Of a stretch of 64,000 nucleotides of DNA, positions 37,523-46,108 are shown piece by piece. The notes beneath the pieces were generated by a model, which saw only the letters and a list, made by a program, of their open reading frames with translations, searched no databases and had not been told where the DNA came from. Position 1 is the stretch's first letter; every line of letters begins with the position of its first letter. The position numbers and the translations under genes are program-made. Origin of the DNA: Escherichia coli (GTDB lineage: Bacteria > Pseudomonadota > Gammaproteobacteria > Enterobacterales > Enterobacteriaceae); NCBI RefSeq assembly GCF_036503815.1, contig NZ_AP027764.1:2170001-2234000 (forward strand), given 5' to 3'.

Positions 37523-38179
37523 CTAGCGTAATGGAATGATATCGCCTTGCCAACCCTGTGATGAACGCTGACCGACTAACAATAATGAACCACGATCGGC
37601 GCGAACGATGAGACGACCATGTTCATCCCATAGTGCACTGTTACCACGGGCATTTGCCATCAGCACGGCAATTGAGTACTGATGTGAAAAAAATTGTAAG
37701 CGGCGGGTCGACGCCAGCAGGTCGGGTTCCCCCAGACATTGCCCTGTCGTAAATAGTGAACAGGTCGGATCCATATCCATACCTTGCGGTTGTTCATCGA
37801 CCACCGTGATGGTTCTGGAACGACGGCCCAGACATGCACCATGACTCTGATGGTAGATCCCTGGCGTTTTTCGCCACGGTGCGAACACCGCAATTCCACG
37901 AATAAAGCGATCGTTATATTCAACGGGAAGGCCGGCAATGATGGTCATTCGCCAGGTCGTTGCAGCATAACAAAGCGGGTCTAACAGCGAGAGATCGGGG
38001 GGGGCAGGAAGGGCACGTCGCGAATAATCACACCCCAGTAAAGAAAGCGATGGAAAAACTAACAGCTGACATTGTTGCCTGGCGGCGGCCCTCACAAACT
38101 CCAGATGATGAGCTACCTGTTCGGTCAGTGAGGTTTTACGAGGCTCATATTGCGCTGCTGCAACTTTCCAGAACGACAT
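37523..38179 (-). CDS. yobB: YobB, degenerate nitrilase-superfamily protein
   Basis: A 218-residue protein with the carbon-nitrogen hydrolase fold (MSFWKVAAAQYEPRKTSLTEQ; LLVFPSLSLLGCDYSRR; ANARGNSALWDEHGRLI). The usual catalytic Glu, found in the family motif FPE, is Ser here (FPSLSLLG), and no clear Lys or Cys stands at the other catalytic places, so hydrolase activity is doubtful. It precedes exoX in the same direction. Function unknown. Confidence 0.9.
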   Translation of the reverse strand: MSFWKVAAAQYEPRKTSLTEQVAHHLEFVRAAARQQCQLLVFPSLSLLGCDYSRRALPAPPDLSLLDPLCYAATTWRMTIIAGLPVEYNDRFIRGIAVFAPWRKTPGIYHQSHGACLGRRSRTITVVDEQPQGMDMDPTCSLFTTGQCLGEPDLLASTRRLQFFSHQYSIAVLMANARGNSALWDEHGRLIVRADRGSLLLVGQRSSQGWQGDIIPLR

Positions 38180-38280
38180 AATGACTTCCTTTTCAAAATG
38201 ACTGCAAATTATGGGTGCGGTTTAGAAAATACTCATAATTTAGCAGGCGTTATGTAAGAAAGTGTAACTCTGTATAAGTT

Positions 38281-38511
38281 TTATTTAAGTTTGGGCTCGT
38301 AAGGTAAACGTGACAGATTGACCGAAGCCAAACGGTGGGCGATAAGCCGCTCGCGAAACCAGCTGCGCAAATGTTCAGGCTGTTCACGTTCAACCGCTTC
38401 AGCGATCACCGGCATATTGTAGCGTTCTTTAAATGCCACCCCGGCTGCCGCCAAATCGACATTCACTTTATCCATTTCTGTTTGATCCAGTTTAGCCAGA
38501 TTCTTCAGCAT
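38281..38511 (-). CDS. holE: DNA polymerase III theta subunit
   Basis: Small (76-residue) helical subunit of the Pol III core, which binds and stabilises the epsilon proofreading exonuclease. The sequence starts [20 protein letters not shown] and ends RLPYEPKLK, matching E. coli theta. The frame is open 29 codons further upstream, but the family length fixes the start at 38511. It diverges from yobA. Confidence 0.95.
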
Positions 38512-38649
38512 TCTTAATCTCCTCATCATTCGCGGGCAAAAGTTACTAAGAGTGAGCCTGGATGGCAAGCCGGAATTGATGATCCTCGACTCAGACATTA
38601 GACAAGGTTATGCTCTGTAAAAAAGTTATTACAAAAAGGAATAGATAAT

Positions 38650-39024
38650 ATGACTTCAACTGCACGCTCCCTTCGCTACGCGCTGGCAATCCTGACCACT
38701 ACGTTGGTGACACCTTCCGTCTGGGCACATGCGCATTTAACGCATCAGTATCCTGCGGCAAACGCGCAAGTGACAGCTGCCCCGCAGGCAATCACTTTAA
38801 ACTTCTCGGAAGGCGTTGAAACAGGATTCAGTGGTGCAAAAATCACGGGGCCAAAAAACGAAAATATTAAAACATTACCGGCGAAGCGGAATGAGCAGGA
38901 CCAAAAGCAACTGATTGTTCCACTGGCCGATTCGCTGAAACCCGGAACCTACACCGTTGACTGGCATGTTGTTTCGGTGGACGGGCATAAAACGAAAGGA
39001 CACTATACCTTTAGCGTGAAATAA
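38650..39024 (+). CDS. yobA: YobA, periplasmic CopC-family protein
   Basis: A 124-residue exported protein with a signal peptide ending SVWA before HAHLTHQYP; the mature N-terminal His and the spaced histidines (HAHLTHQ, DWHVVSVDGHKTKGHY) are the copper(II)-site pattern of CopC proteins. It lies 3 bp before yebZ (CopD-like), so the pair resembles copCD and probably handles copper at the inner membrane; this role is inferred from the family. Confidence 0.95.
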   Translation: MTSTARSLRYALAILTTTLVTPSVWAHAHLTHQYPAANAQVTAAPQAITLNFSEGVETGFSGAKITGPKNENIKTLPAKRNEQDQKQLIVPLADSLKPGTYTVDWHVVSVDGHKTKGHYTFSVK

Positions 39025-39027
39025 ATC

Positions 39028-39900
39028 ATGCTGGCGTTTACCTGGATCGCGCTGCGATTTATCCATTTCACCTCGCTGATGCTGGTTTTTGGCTTCGCAA
39101 TGTACGGTGCCTGGCTGGCCCCCTTAACGATTCGTCGCTTGCTGACGAAGCGTTTTCTGCGTTTACAACAGCACGCTGCCGTCTGGAGTTTGAGCAGTGC
39201 CACTGCAATGCTCGCAGTTCAGGGCGGGTTGATGGGAACGGGATGGTCAGATGTATTTTCGCCAAACATTTGGCAGGCTGTTTTGCAAACGCAGTTTGGT
39301 GGCGTCTGGTTATGGCAAATTGTTCTCGCCCTCGTAACGTTGATCGTCGCCCTTATGCAACCGCGGAATATGCCACGTTTGCTGTTTATGCTCACTACCG
39401 CGCAATTTATTCTGCTGGCGGGAGTCGGGCATGCGACGCTGAATGAAGGGGTAACGGCGAAAATCCATCAGACTAATCACGCGATTCACCTGATCTGTGC
39501 GGCGGCGTGGTTTGGAGGATTACTTCCGGTGCTCTGGTGTATGCAACTCATCAAAGGCCGTTGGCGACACCAGGCTATTCAGGCGCTGATGCGTTTTTCC
39601 TGGTGCGGGCATTTTGCGGTGATCGGCGTACTGGCAAGCGGCGTGCTTAATGCATTGTTGATTACCAGATTTCCCCCCACGCTTACGACTTACTGGGGCC
39701 AACTCTTATTGCTCAAAGCCATCCTGGTGATGATTATGGTGGTCATCGCGCTGGCTAATCGTTATGTTCTTGTACCGCGCATGAGGCAGGATGAAGATCG
39801 TGCGGCTCCCTGGTTTGTGTGGATGACTAAACTCGAATGGGCGATAGGTGCGGTAGTGCTGGTGATCATCAGCCTGCTTGCGACTCTCGAACCTTTTTGA
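39028..39900 (+). CDS. yebZ: YebZ, CopD-family inner membrane protein
   Basis: A 290-residue polytopic membrane protein with about eight helices, of the CopD family that works with CopC in copper import or handling. Membrane-embedded histidines are visible (FIHFTSLML, GVGHATLNEG, NHAIHLICAAAWFGG, CGHFAVIG). It is in the yobA-yebZ-yebY operon; yebY starts 12 bp after its stop. Confidence 0.95.
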   Translation: MLAFTWIALRFIHFTSLMLVFGFAMYGAWLAPLTIRRLLTKRFLRLQQHAAVWSLSSATAMLAVQGGLMGTGWSDVFSPNIWQAVLQTQFGGVWLWQIVLALVTLIVALMQPRNMPRLLFMLTTAQFILLAGVGHATLNEGVTAKIHQTNHAIHLICAAAWFGGLLPVLWCMQLIKGRWRHQAIQALMRFSWCGHFAVIGVLASGVLNALLITRFPPTLTTYWGQLLLLKAILVMIMVVIALANRYVLVPRMRQDEDRAAPWFVWMTKLEWAIGAVVLVIISLLATLEPF

Positions 39901-39912
39901 TGGATTACGAAA

Positions 39913-40254
39913 ATGATGAAAAAAAGTATTCTGGCGTTTCTGTTACTCACCAGTTCTGCAGCGGCGCTGGCGGCACCGCAGGTGATTACCGTCAGTCGTT
40001 TTGAAGTGGGTAAAGACAAATGGGCATTTAACCGCGAAGAGGTGATGCTGACATGCCGACCGGGCCATGCGTTGTATGTTATTAATCCGAGTACCCTCGT
40101 GCAGTATCCTTTGAACGATATCGCACAAAAGGAAGTCGCCAGCGGGAAGACCAATGCCCAGCCCATTTCGGTGATTCAGATTGATGATCCTAACAATCCA
40201 GGTGAAAAAATGAGTCTGGCACCGTTTATAGAGCGAGCTGAAAAACTCTGTTAA
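39913..40254 (+). CDS. yebY: YebY, DUF2511 periplasmic protein
   Basis: A 113-residue exported protein (MMKKSILAFLLLTSSAAALA signal, cleavage before APQ) of the DUF2511 family with two cysteines (MLTCRPGH and the C-terminal EKLC). It ends the copper-linked yobA-yebZ-yebY operon. Induction by copper has been reported for the K-12 operon; the molecular role is unknown. Confidence 0.94.
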   Translation: MMKKSILAFLLLTSSAAALAAPQVITVSRFEVGKDKWAFNREEVMLTCRPGHALYVINPSTLVQYPLNDIAQKEVASGKTNAQPISVIQIDDPNNPGEKMSLAPFIERAEKLC

Positions 40255-40283
40255 TTACCTAAAATAGCCTTTTGATTTCCAAT

Positions 40284-40325
40284 AAAAAACCGCCTCAGTT
40301 CTTTCACCAGAACAGGCGGTTTTTA
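40284..40325. terminator. Bidirectional terminator of yebY and RyeA
   Basis: AAAAAACCGCCT / AGGCGGTTTTT with a 21-base loop that itself contains GTTCT / AGAAC. T-runs are present on both strands, so it can end yebY (plus strand) and the antisense sRNA RyeA (minus strand). Confidence 0.88.
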
Positions 40326-40398
40326 ACATTTAAGCTGATGACCACCACGCTTTTTATTGACCATTTTGCACGCAAACTGGAAAACCTGGCGTCGTCAT

Positions 40399-40408
40399 CT
40401 ATTCTTAA
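40399..40408 (+). promoter_or_regulatory. Sigma-S type -10 element of sdsR
   Basis: CTATTCTTAA matches the sigma-S extended -10 consensus (CTATACTTAA) at nine of ten bases and ends 3 bases before the predicted SdsR 5' end. No good -35 is visible, as expected for a strongly RpoS-dependent promoter. Confidence 0.8.
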
Positions 40409-40410
40409 AG

Positions 40411-40514
40411 GGCAAGGCAACTAAGCCTGCATTAATGCCAACTTTTAGCGCACGGCTCTCTCCCAAGAGCCATTTCCCTGGACCGAATACAGGAATCGTG
40501 TTCGGTCTCTTTTT
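40411..40514 (+). ncRNA. sdsR: SdsR (RyeB), RpoS-dependent sRNA
   Basis: A 104-nt Hfq-binding stationary-phase sRNA recognised from its sequence, starting GGCAAGGCAACTAAGCCTGC and ending in a GACCGAATAC / GTGTTCGGTC hairpin with a five-T run. In Enterobacteriaceae it represses ompD/tolC, mutS and yobF, the last encoded about 15.6 kb away in this window. It lies between yebY and pphA, entirely within the antisense RyeA. Confidence 0.93.
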
Positions 40515-40648
40515 ATCTGTTAAAAGCCAGAAGCATTCCCTTCGCTGACTTTATAGTCAACCATAACACACACTCTACTGTCTGAGTCCAGCGTTTTTTA
40601 ACATTCTTGTTAAGATTATGTGATCTTTAGCGCGGGAGGAAAATATTG

Positions 40649-41305
40649 ATGAAACAGCCTGCGCCCGTTTATCAGAGAATTGCGGGTCATCAATGGCGAC
40701 ATATCTGGCTTTCAGGCGATATACACGGTTGTCTTGAGCAGTTGCGCCGCAAATTATGGCATTGTCGTTTTGATCCGTGGCGAGATTTACTTATCTCAGT
40801 GGGAGACGTTATCGATCGTGGGCCGCAAAGTTTACGCTGTCTGCAGTTACTGGAGCAACGTTGGGTTCGTGCGGTAAGAGGCAATCATGAACAGATGGCG
40901 ATGGATGCGCTGGCATCCCAGCAGATGTCTTTGTGGTTGATGAATGGCGGCGACTGGTTTATTGCGCTGGCAGATAATCAACAGAAACAAGCGAAAACGG
41001 CGCTGGAAAAATGTCAGTATTTGCCCTTTATTCTTGAAGTACACAGTCGCACCGGCAAACATGTTATTGCCCATGCCGATTATCCGGATGATGTTTATGA
41101 ATGGCAAAAGGACGTCGATTTGCATCAGGTCTTGTGGAGCCGCTCACGATTACGTGAAGGCCAAAAAGGGCAGGGAATTACAGGTGCTGATCATTTCTGG
41201 TTTGGTCATACACCGTTGCGCCATCGCGTGAATATTGGCAACCTGCATTATATTGATACCGGTGCTGTCTTTGGGGGAGAATTGACTCTTGTGCAATTGC
41301 AATAA
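40649..41305 (+). CDS. pphA: Serine/threonine protein phosphatase PphA (PrpA)
   Basis: Metallophosphatase of the PPP family, 218 residues. The signature motifs are all present: SGDIHGCLEQL (GDxHG), VGDVIDRGPQS (GDxxDRG), VRGNHEQM (GNHE), and C-terminal HADYPDD and GHTPL histidines. In E. coli it signals misfolded-protein stress and acts on phosphorylated proteins. ATG at 40649 follows a GGGAGGA site; an overlapping TTG three bases upstream is not preferred. Confidence 0.96.
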   Translation: MKQPAPVYQRIAGHQWRHIWLSGDIHGCLEQLRRKLWHCRFDPWRDLLISVGDVIDRGPQSLRCLQLLEQRWVRAVRGNHEQMAMDALASQQMSLWLMNGGDWFIALADNQQKQAKTALEKCQYLPFILEVHSRTGKHVIAHADYPDDVYEWQKDVDLHQVLWSRSRLREGQKGQGITGADHFWFGHTPLRHRVNIGNLHYIDTGAVFGGELTLVQLQ

Positions 41306-41497
41306 TTAAAAATCACCGTACTCCTGTGCAGGTCGCCAGAAACCATCTATAAAATCCTCAATCGGAAAACAACCGCCATGGCGGATCCGTTGATCGCTCA
41401 TAGAATAAAGACACTGTTGTTCCGTGTTGTAGACATCCACAACAATATCTTCACAACCGCCATCCAGGTAGCAAACAAAAAGTACCAGCGCGAACAT
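41306..41497 (-). CDS. yebW: YebW, small conserved protein
   Basis: A 63-residue protein beginning MFALVLFVCYLDGGCEDIVV, matching E. coli YebW in sequence and length. It is Cys-rich (four cysteines) with a hydrophobic start; function unknown. The frame continues 28 codons upstream, but the family start is at 41497. It ends one base after the pphA stop on the other strand. Confidence 0.85.
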   Translation of the reverse strand: MFALVLFVCYLDGGCEDIVVDVYNTEQQCLYSMSDQRIRHGGCFPIEDFIDGFWRPAQEYGDF

Positions 41498-41601
41498 TTC
41501 ATCCCCGAAGTGTGGTGCCGTACCGTTAAGTTTAGGAGAGATTTTACAACGGGGGAATAACCAGGACAAATAACCCGCCATGCCGACGGGTTCTTTTTGG
41601 A

Positions 41602-41838
41602 TCAGGCAAGACGCATAATCCAGGCATCAGATTGTTGATCGTAACGGGTACGGTAAAGGACAGAGTGTTCGCCATTTAGCAGGGCAGGGATACTGGTTTC
41701 AGCATCCCAGGCATCCAGTTGCATACATAAATCGGGGTCTGATTTACAAGGAATGGTTAACGTTCGATCACCCGGCGATTCGCCGTGTAATTCGCCGTCG
41801 TCGATTTCAAAAGCGCCTATGCGCACACTGGTTTTCAT
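41602..41838 (-). CDS. yebV: YebV, small conserved protein
   Basis: A 78-residue acidic protein starting MKTSVRIGAFEIDDGELHGE, matching E. coli YebV. No domain of known function. Five in-frame codons lie upstream with another ATG at 41853; the start at 41838 fits the known length. It is followed by yebW in the same direction and lies downstream of rsmF. Confidence 0.88.
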   Translation of the reverse strand: MKTSVRIGAFEIDDGELHGESPGDRTLTIPCKSDPDLCMQLDAWDAETSIPALLNGEHSVLYRTRYDQQSDAWIMRLA

Positions 41839-41955
41839 CTTCGTGCTCTCCATTTAGCTGCCGGTTGTGGTACGACCAGTCCGATCGCACCATTTTTCAG
41901 CCTAGTTGAGGCAGCCGAATGTGCCAGTCAAAAAGTGCGCTTTTTTTGTGCGCTG

Positions 41956-43395
41956 TCAGGCGTTACCTGTAAAAAGTTTCCCGTCCCGCACCAGTTCACG
42001 CGGGTAGCTGTTTTTCAGTCGCGAACCAATCCGTTTGGCTAAACCAATCGGCTGATGCTGGAAAGTAACCAATACATCATCCGCTACTGGCGCGGCTTGC
42101 GGGTAAACATCGCGCCCGCGATACCACTCTTCCGCTTCCTGCGGTGTCAGTTCAAAAGCGTTCACATTGTCGGGGGAGGCAAGGGCAATAACCGCTTCAT
42201 GCTGCCAGCGATAACCTTTGTTATGTGTTTCGGCAAGTTTAATCCCCAACCGAGAAAATCGGACTTTACCGATCAAGGCTTCAATGCCCACCGGGAACAA
42301 CCACAGTTCTTTGTCGCGTTGCCAGAGTCGCAGGTTTCCATCCCAGTTTAAGCCAACACTTGCAGCCGCCTGACGAATTTGACCGGCTTCGCGATCTTTC
42401 ACCGGGCTAAACGGGAAATTGCCCACTTTGTATTTTGGGGCGGGTAAGACGGGGATCGCCTGAGTTTTACGCAGACGAGCAACGAAGAAGCCTTCGCAGT
42501 CGTAAATTTGTGGGAAAACATGCAAAAAGCCTTCTTCGGTCAGCGCCTTATTTGCACCAGGGAAGAGATCGCCAAGCGGTAAAAACTCTACTGCGTCGGG
42601 GTAAGTCTCTTTCAGCCACCGGCAGACGGCTTCATTTTCTTCCTGGTTTAAGGTACAGGTCGAGTAAACCAGCGTACCGCCAGGGCGTAATGCATGAAAG
42701 GCGCTGTCGATCAGTTCCCGTTGGGTAGCTGCGATTTCCTGATTGCTTTCTGGTGACCAGTTTTTTAGCGCATCGGGATCTTTACGCACCACGCCTTCGC
42801 CGGAGCAGGGAGCGTCCAGCAAAATGGCATCGAACATTTCTGGCACTCCCGCACCAAATACACGGCCATCAAAATGCGTGAGCGCAACATTACGGATGCC
42901 ACAGCGGCTGATATTGGCATGTAACACTTTTACCCGACTGGCGGAAAACTCATTGGCAAGGATCGCCCCTTCGTTATTCATCCGCGCGGCAATTTGCGTC
43001 GTTTTGGAGCCGGGCGCGGCAGCGACATCCATCACCCGCTGTGGTGCATTACCGTCAGCAAACAAGGCGGCGACGGGCAACATTGAACTGGCTTCCTGAA
43101 TATAAAACAGGCCACTTAAATGCTCGGCGGTACTACCCAATGGCAAGGCATCTTCATCGTTGCGTTCAATCCAGAAACCTTCTTCACACCACGGAATTGG
43201 CGTAAGCGTCCAGCCATAAGGGGCGGTTAATTGCAGGAAATCAGCAACGGAGGTTTTAAGCGTATTAATGCGAATGCTGCGGCGCAACGGGCGCTGACAG
43301 GCGGCAAGAAAATCATCAAAAGAGAGCGTCGAAGGCATCGCTTCGCGCATTTGTGTCAGAAAGGCGTCCGGGAAATAAACGGTGTGTTGGGCCAC
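41956..43395 (-). CDS. rsmF: 16S rRNA m5C1407 methyltransferase RsmF
   Basis: Methylates C1407 of 16S rRNA in the 30S subunit. The 479-residue product is a NOL1/NOP2/Sun-family enzyme: SAM-binding VMDVAAAPGSKTTQIA, the two active-site cysteines in LLDAPCSGEG and VYSTCTLN, and a C-terminal PUA-like extension. The K-12-type start is the GTG at 43395 (reading GTG GCC CAA); an in-frame ATG two codons upstream would add two residues. It may be read from the letAB operon. Confidence 0.95.
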   Translation of the reverse strand: MAQHTVYFPDAFLTQMREAMPSTLSFDDFLAACQRPLRRSIRINTLKTSVADFLQLTAPYGWTLTPIPWCEEGFWIERNDEDALPLGSTAEHLSGLFYIQEASSMLPVAALFADGNAPQRVMDVAAAPGSKTTQIAARMNNEGAILANEFSASRVKVLHANISRCGIRNVALTHFDGRVFGAGVPEMFDAILLDAPCSGEGVVRKDPDALKNWSPESNQEIAATQRELIDSAFHALRPGGTLVYSTCTLNQEENEAVCRWLKETYPDAVEFLPLGDLFPGANKALTEEGFLHVFPQIYDCEGFFVARLRKTQAIPVLPAPKYKVGNFPFSPVKDREAGQIRQAAASVGLNWDGNLRLWQRDKELWLFPVGIEALIGKVRFSRLGIKLAETHNKGYRWQHEAVIALASPDNVNAFELTPQEAEEWYRGRDVYPQAAPVADDVLVTFQHQPIGLAKRIGSRLKNSYPRELVRDGKLFTGNA

Positions 43396-43441
43396 GAGCA
43401 TGTACCACTGGCAAAAAAACAGGCGCGCAGTTTAGCATAAA

Positions 43442-43467
43442 CGCTCCGGCGCAGGCACGCCGGAGCA
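43442..43467 (-). terminator. Hairpin between letB and rsmF
   Basis: GC-rich stem GCTCCGGCG / CGCCGGAGC in the 79-bp gap after letB, without a T-run. It could be a weak terminator or an mRNA-stabilising structure. Confidence 0.45.
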
Positions 43468-43474
43468 GTGGGCA

Positions 43475-46108
43475 TTATTTGGGAAGCGCTGTTCCCCATT
43501 CACGCCACTCTTTCGGTTCACTTTCCTGCAACAGGAAGTGCTTGCCTTCCTGGGCTTTCGGTGCCAGCGGCGTACCCGGAGGCGTAGCGAAGGCGATGCC
43601 GCCACGGATAAACTGGTTAAAGGTGCCGGTTTTCACGACGCCGCCCGTCAGACCAAAGTCCAGACTGTAACCCGATGCCAACCAGAAGACGGAATTGTTA
43701 CGCACCAGGTGTTGATAGCGTTTACTGATGCGCATCGCAATCATCACGCGATCTGACAATGTCCCCAGCGTCATTCCGGTAACCGTACCGACTTCCAGAC
43801 CACGGAACAGCACAGGCGTACCGATGCCTAACGAACCGGCTTCCGGCGCTTCAACAATAATGCTTAAGCCATCCAGGTAACGCGAATCAGTTATGGTGGC
43901 CTCTTGTAATTCAAAGTCACGGCGAGGATTGCCCCGACCAGGCTCGACGTTGATATACGGCTGGAGGATAGTATCAAGATGCTCAACGCCAGCTGCCGAA
44001 ATTTGCGGTGTGACCACTGAGAAGCGTGTACCACCGCGTGCAAAGGTCTGGACATATTCCGGATAGAGCACCGCCTTTGCCTGTACTTCATTGCGCGCGG
44101 TAATCAGATCCAGCGTCTGAATTTGCCCGATATCAATACCGAGATAGCGAATTGGCATCCCGACTGCCAGTTTTCCGGCATCGAAAGCGTGGAGCGTAAT
44201 CTGTCCGCCAACCGCACGGGCCGCTGTTTCGGAAGCATACAGAATTCGCTTGTCACCTTTACGTTGGCTGGCGCTGGCACCGCTGAGGTTATCGAAGCTA
44301 ATAGCCCCCTTTAATGCTCTGGAGAGCGGGGATGCCTGTACAGTCAGACCACTACCATTTAGCTGAACTTTCGCCCCACCTTCTGCCCAGAACACGCTGT
44401 TGCTGGTCAGAAGGTTGCGATACTCCGGCTTAATATGCAGATCGATATCAAACGCGTTAGCTCGCGGACGCACAGTAATAACTTCACCAACTTCAAATTT
44501 ACGGTACAGCACTACCGATCCTGCCTGCACATCCGGCAGCGTCTCTGCACTCAAACTCACGGTTGTGGTGGGTAAATCGCTAAGGCTGTTCTCCAGCGCT
44601 TTTTCCAGATTGGCATACAGTGGATAGCTGGCTTTCATCTCGCCTTTATCGCCTGGCAGAATACGTATCCCGCCGTTAATCCATTCTGAGGCGCTGGCAC
44701 CGAGAAATTCAACGCCATCCAGCCCCACCTTCACGTCGACACGGCTGTTGACGACAAATTTGCTATCGCCTTTTACCAGTTCGCGATGCTGAGGCTCGAT
44801 GGCGACGGTAAAGGTGACGCCTTTGCTGGTGAGTTTACGATCGATAACCTGGCCTACCTGCACGCCGTGAAGAATGAGCGGCTGACCAGCATCAATGCCG
44901 TAACTTTCTGGTGCTGTCAGGGTCAGCGTCAGAACATCTGGCTCATGGAGCAGGGCTTTTTCGCCAGGAACAACAATAAACTCTTTACGTGGCTCACCGT
45001 CGCCCGGCACCAACTCGAAGGTTTTGCCGGTCAGCAGGGCACTGAGATTAGCATCGCTAAGGGATAATTTTGGATTACGTAATTCGATGCGGGTATTTTC
45101 CCGTAACAGCGTGACGACGCTGGGATCAACGGTCATTTCCCCAGTGACTTTACCACCAGGATTTAAATCCAGTTTAGTCAGCTGTCCGACTTCCAGCCCC
45201 TGATACATTAACGGCGTCGAGTCGGCGGTTAATCCGGCCCCACTCGGCAGTTCCAGTTTTATTATTACGCCACGCTGGCTGTGGGCGAGATCTTCATAAA
45301 GACCAAAGGTATCTTCCGCCTCGGCAGGTTTCGACTCTTCAGGTGAATCGAAGGCAATCGCACCGTTAACCAGTGCCGCCAGACTTTCCAGTTTCACCTT
45401 CGCACCACTGATACTGACGTTGGCATCAACGCCAGAAACGTTCCAGAAACGGCTACCTTTTTTCACCAGATCGGTAAAACGCCGCTCGATCAGGACATCT
45501 ATCACCACACCTTGTTTATTGGGATTGATGGCATAGTCGTAGACTTTACCCACCGGGATCTTGCGGAAATAGACCAGTGAACCACTGTTCAGTGAACCGA
45601 GATCGGGGGCTTGCAGGTGGATCATCAGATCGCCATTATCCAGCCGATATTTCGGTTGGGTATCGAGTGCGACAAAGTGATCCTGCTCTTTACCTTTACC
45701 CGGCATCATGCCGATATAGTTACCCCCGACGAGGGCGTCCAGCCCGGAGACACCTGCCAACGAGGCTTTTGGCGTCACCAGCCAGAACTGTGTCTCCTCG
45801 CGCAGCGCATCTTTCATATCAGACTTGATGCTGACTTTGACTTCAATCTTACGAAGATCGTCGCTCAGGCTGATATCCTGCACTGTTCCGACCTCAACGC
45901 CCTGATAACGAACAGGTGTGCGGCCCGGGACGATACCGTCCGCCGACATAAAGTCGATGGTGACGGTATTACCCCGATCCTGATAACTGTCCCAAATCAG
46001 CCAACCGGCAATCATAAGCGCGATGAACGGCAGCAGCCAGAAAGGTGAGATACGGCGTTTATTTTTAATCTGCGCTTCAGTCGTCGAAGCGGGCGTTTCC
46101 TGACTCAT
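43475..46108 (-). CDS. letB: LetB (YebT), seven-MCE-domain intermembrane lipid transport tunnel
   Basis: An 877-residue inner-membrane-anchored protein whose hexamer forms a hydrophobic tunnel across the periplasm for lipid transport. One N-terminal transmembrane helix (about 22-42) is followed by seven MCE repeats, each marked by a variant of the GxxVxYxGxxVGxV motif (VRYQGVEVGTV, LVYFRKIPVGKV, LMYQGLEVGQL, LILHGVQVGQV, VLYRKFEVGEV, IRYLGIDIGQI, VLFRGLEVGTV). The start at 46108 overlaps letA by 32 bp, so the two are coupled. Confidence 0.96.
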   Translation of the reverse strand: MSQETPASTTEAQIKNKRRISPFWLLPFIALMIAGWLIWDSYQDRGNTVTIDFMSADGIVPGRTPVRYQGVEVGTVQDISLSDDLRKIEVKVSIKSDMKDALREETQFWLVTPKASLAGVSGLDALVGGNYIGMMPGKGKEQDHFVALDTQPKYRLDNGDLMIHLQAPDLGSLNSGSLVYFRKIPVGKVYDYAINPNKQGVVIDVLIERRFTDLVKKGSRFWNVSGVDANVSISGAKVKLESLAALVNGAIAFDSPEESKPAEAEDTFGLYEDLAHSQRGVIIKLELPSGAGLTADSTPLMYQGLEVGQLTKLDLNPGGKVTGEMTVDPSVVTLLRENTRIELRNPKLSLSDANLSALLTGKTFELVPGDGEPRKEFIVVPGEKALLHEPDVLTLTLTAPESYGIDAGQPLILHGVQVGQVIDRKLTSKGVTFTVAIEPQHRELVKGDSKFVVNSRVDVKVGLDGVEFLGASASEWINGGIRILPGDKGEMKASYPLYANLEKALENSLSDLPTTTVSLSAETLPDVQAGSVVLYRKFEVGEVITVRPRANAFDIDLHIKPEYRNLLTSNSVFWAEGGAKVQLNGSGLTVQASPLSRALKGAISFDNLSGASASQRKGDKRILYASETAARAVGGQITLHAFDAGKLAVGMPIRYLGIDIGQIQTLDLITARNEVQAKAVLYPEYVQTFARGGTRFSVVTPQISAAGVEHLDTILQPYINVEPGRGNPRRDFELQEATITDSRYLDGLSIIVEAPEAGSLGIGTPVLFRGLEVGTVTGMTLGTLSDRVMIAMRISKRYQHLVRNNSVFWLASGYSLDFGLTGGVVKTGTFNQFIRGGIAFATPPGTPLAPKAQEGKHFLLQESEPKEWREWGTALPK

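Larger units (their letters stand above)
40285..40540 (-). ncRNA. ryeA: RyeA (SraC) sRNA, antisense to SdsR
   Basis: In E. coli an RNA of about 249-275 nt is made from the strand opposite SdsR between pphA and yebY, and acts as an RNA sponge or mutual partner. The minus-strand terminator at 40284-40325 fixes its 3' end; the 5' end is estimated from the known length only. Confidence 0.6.
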
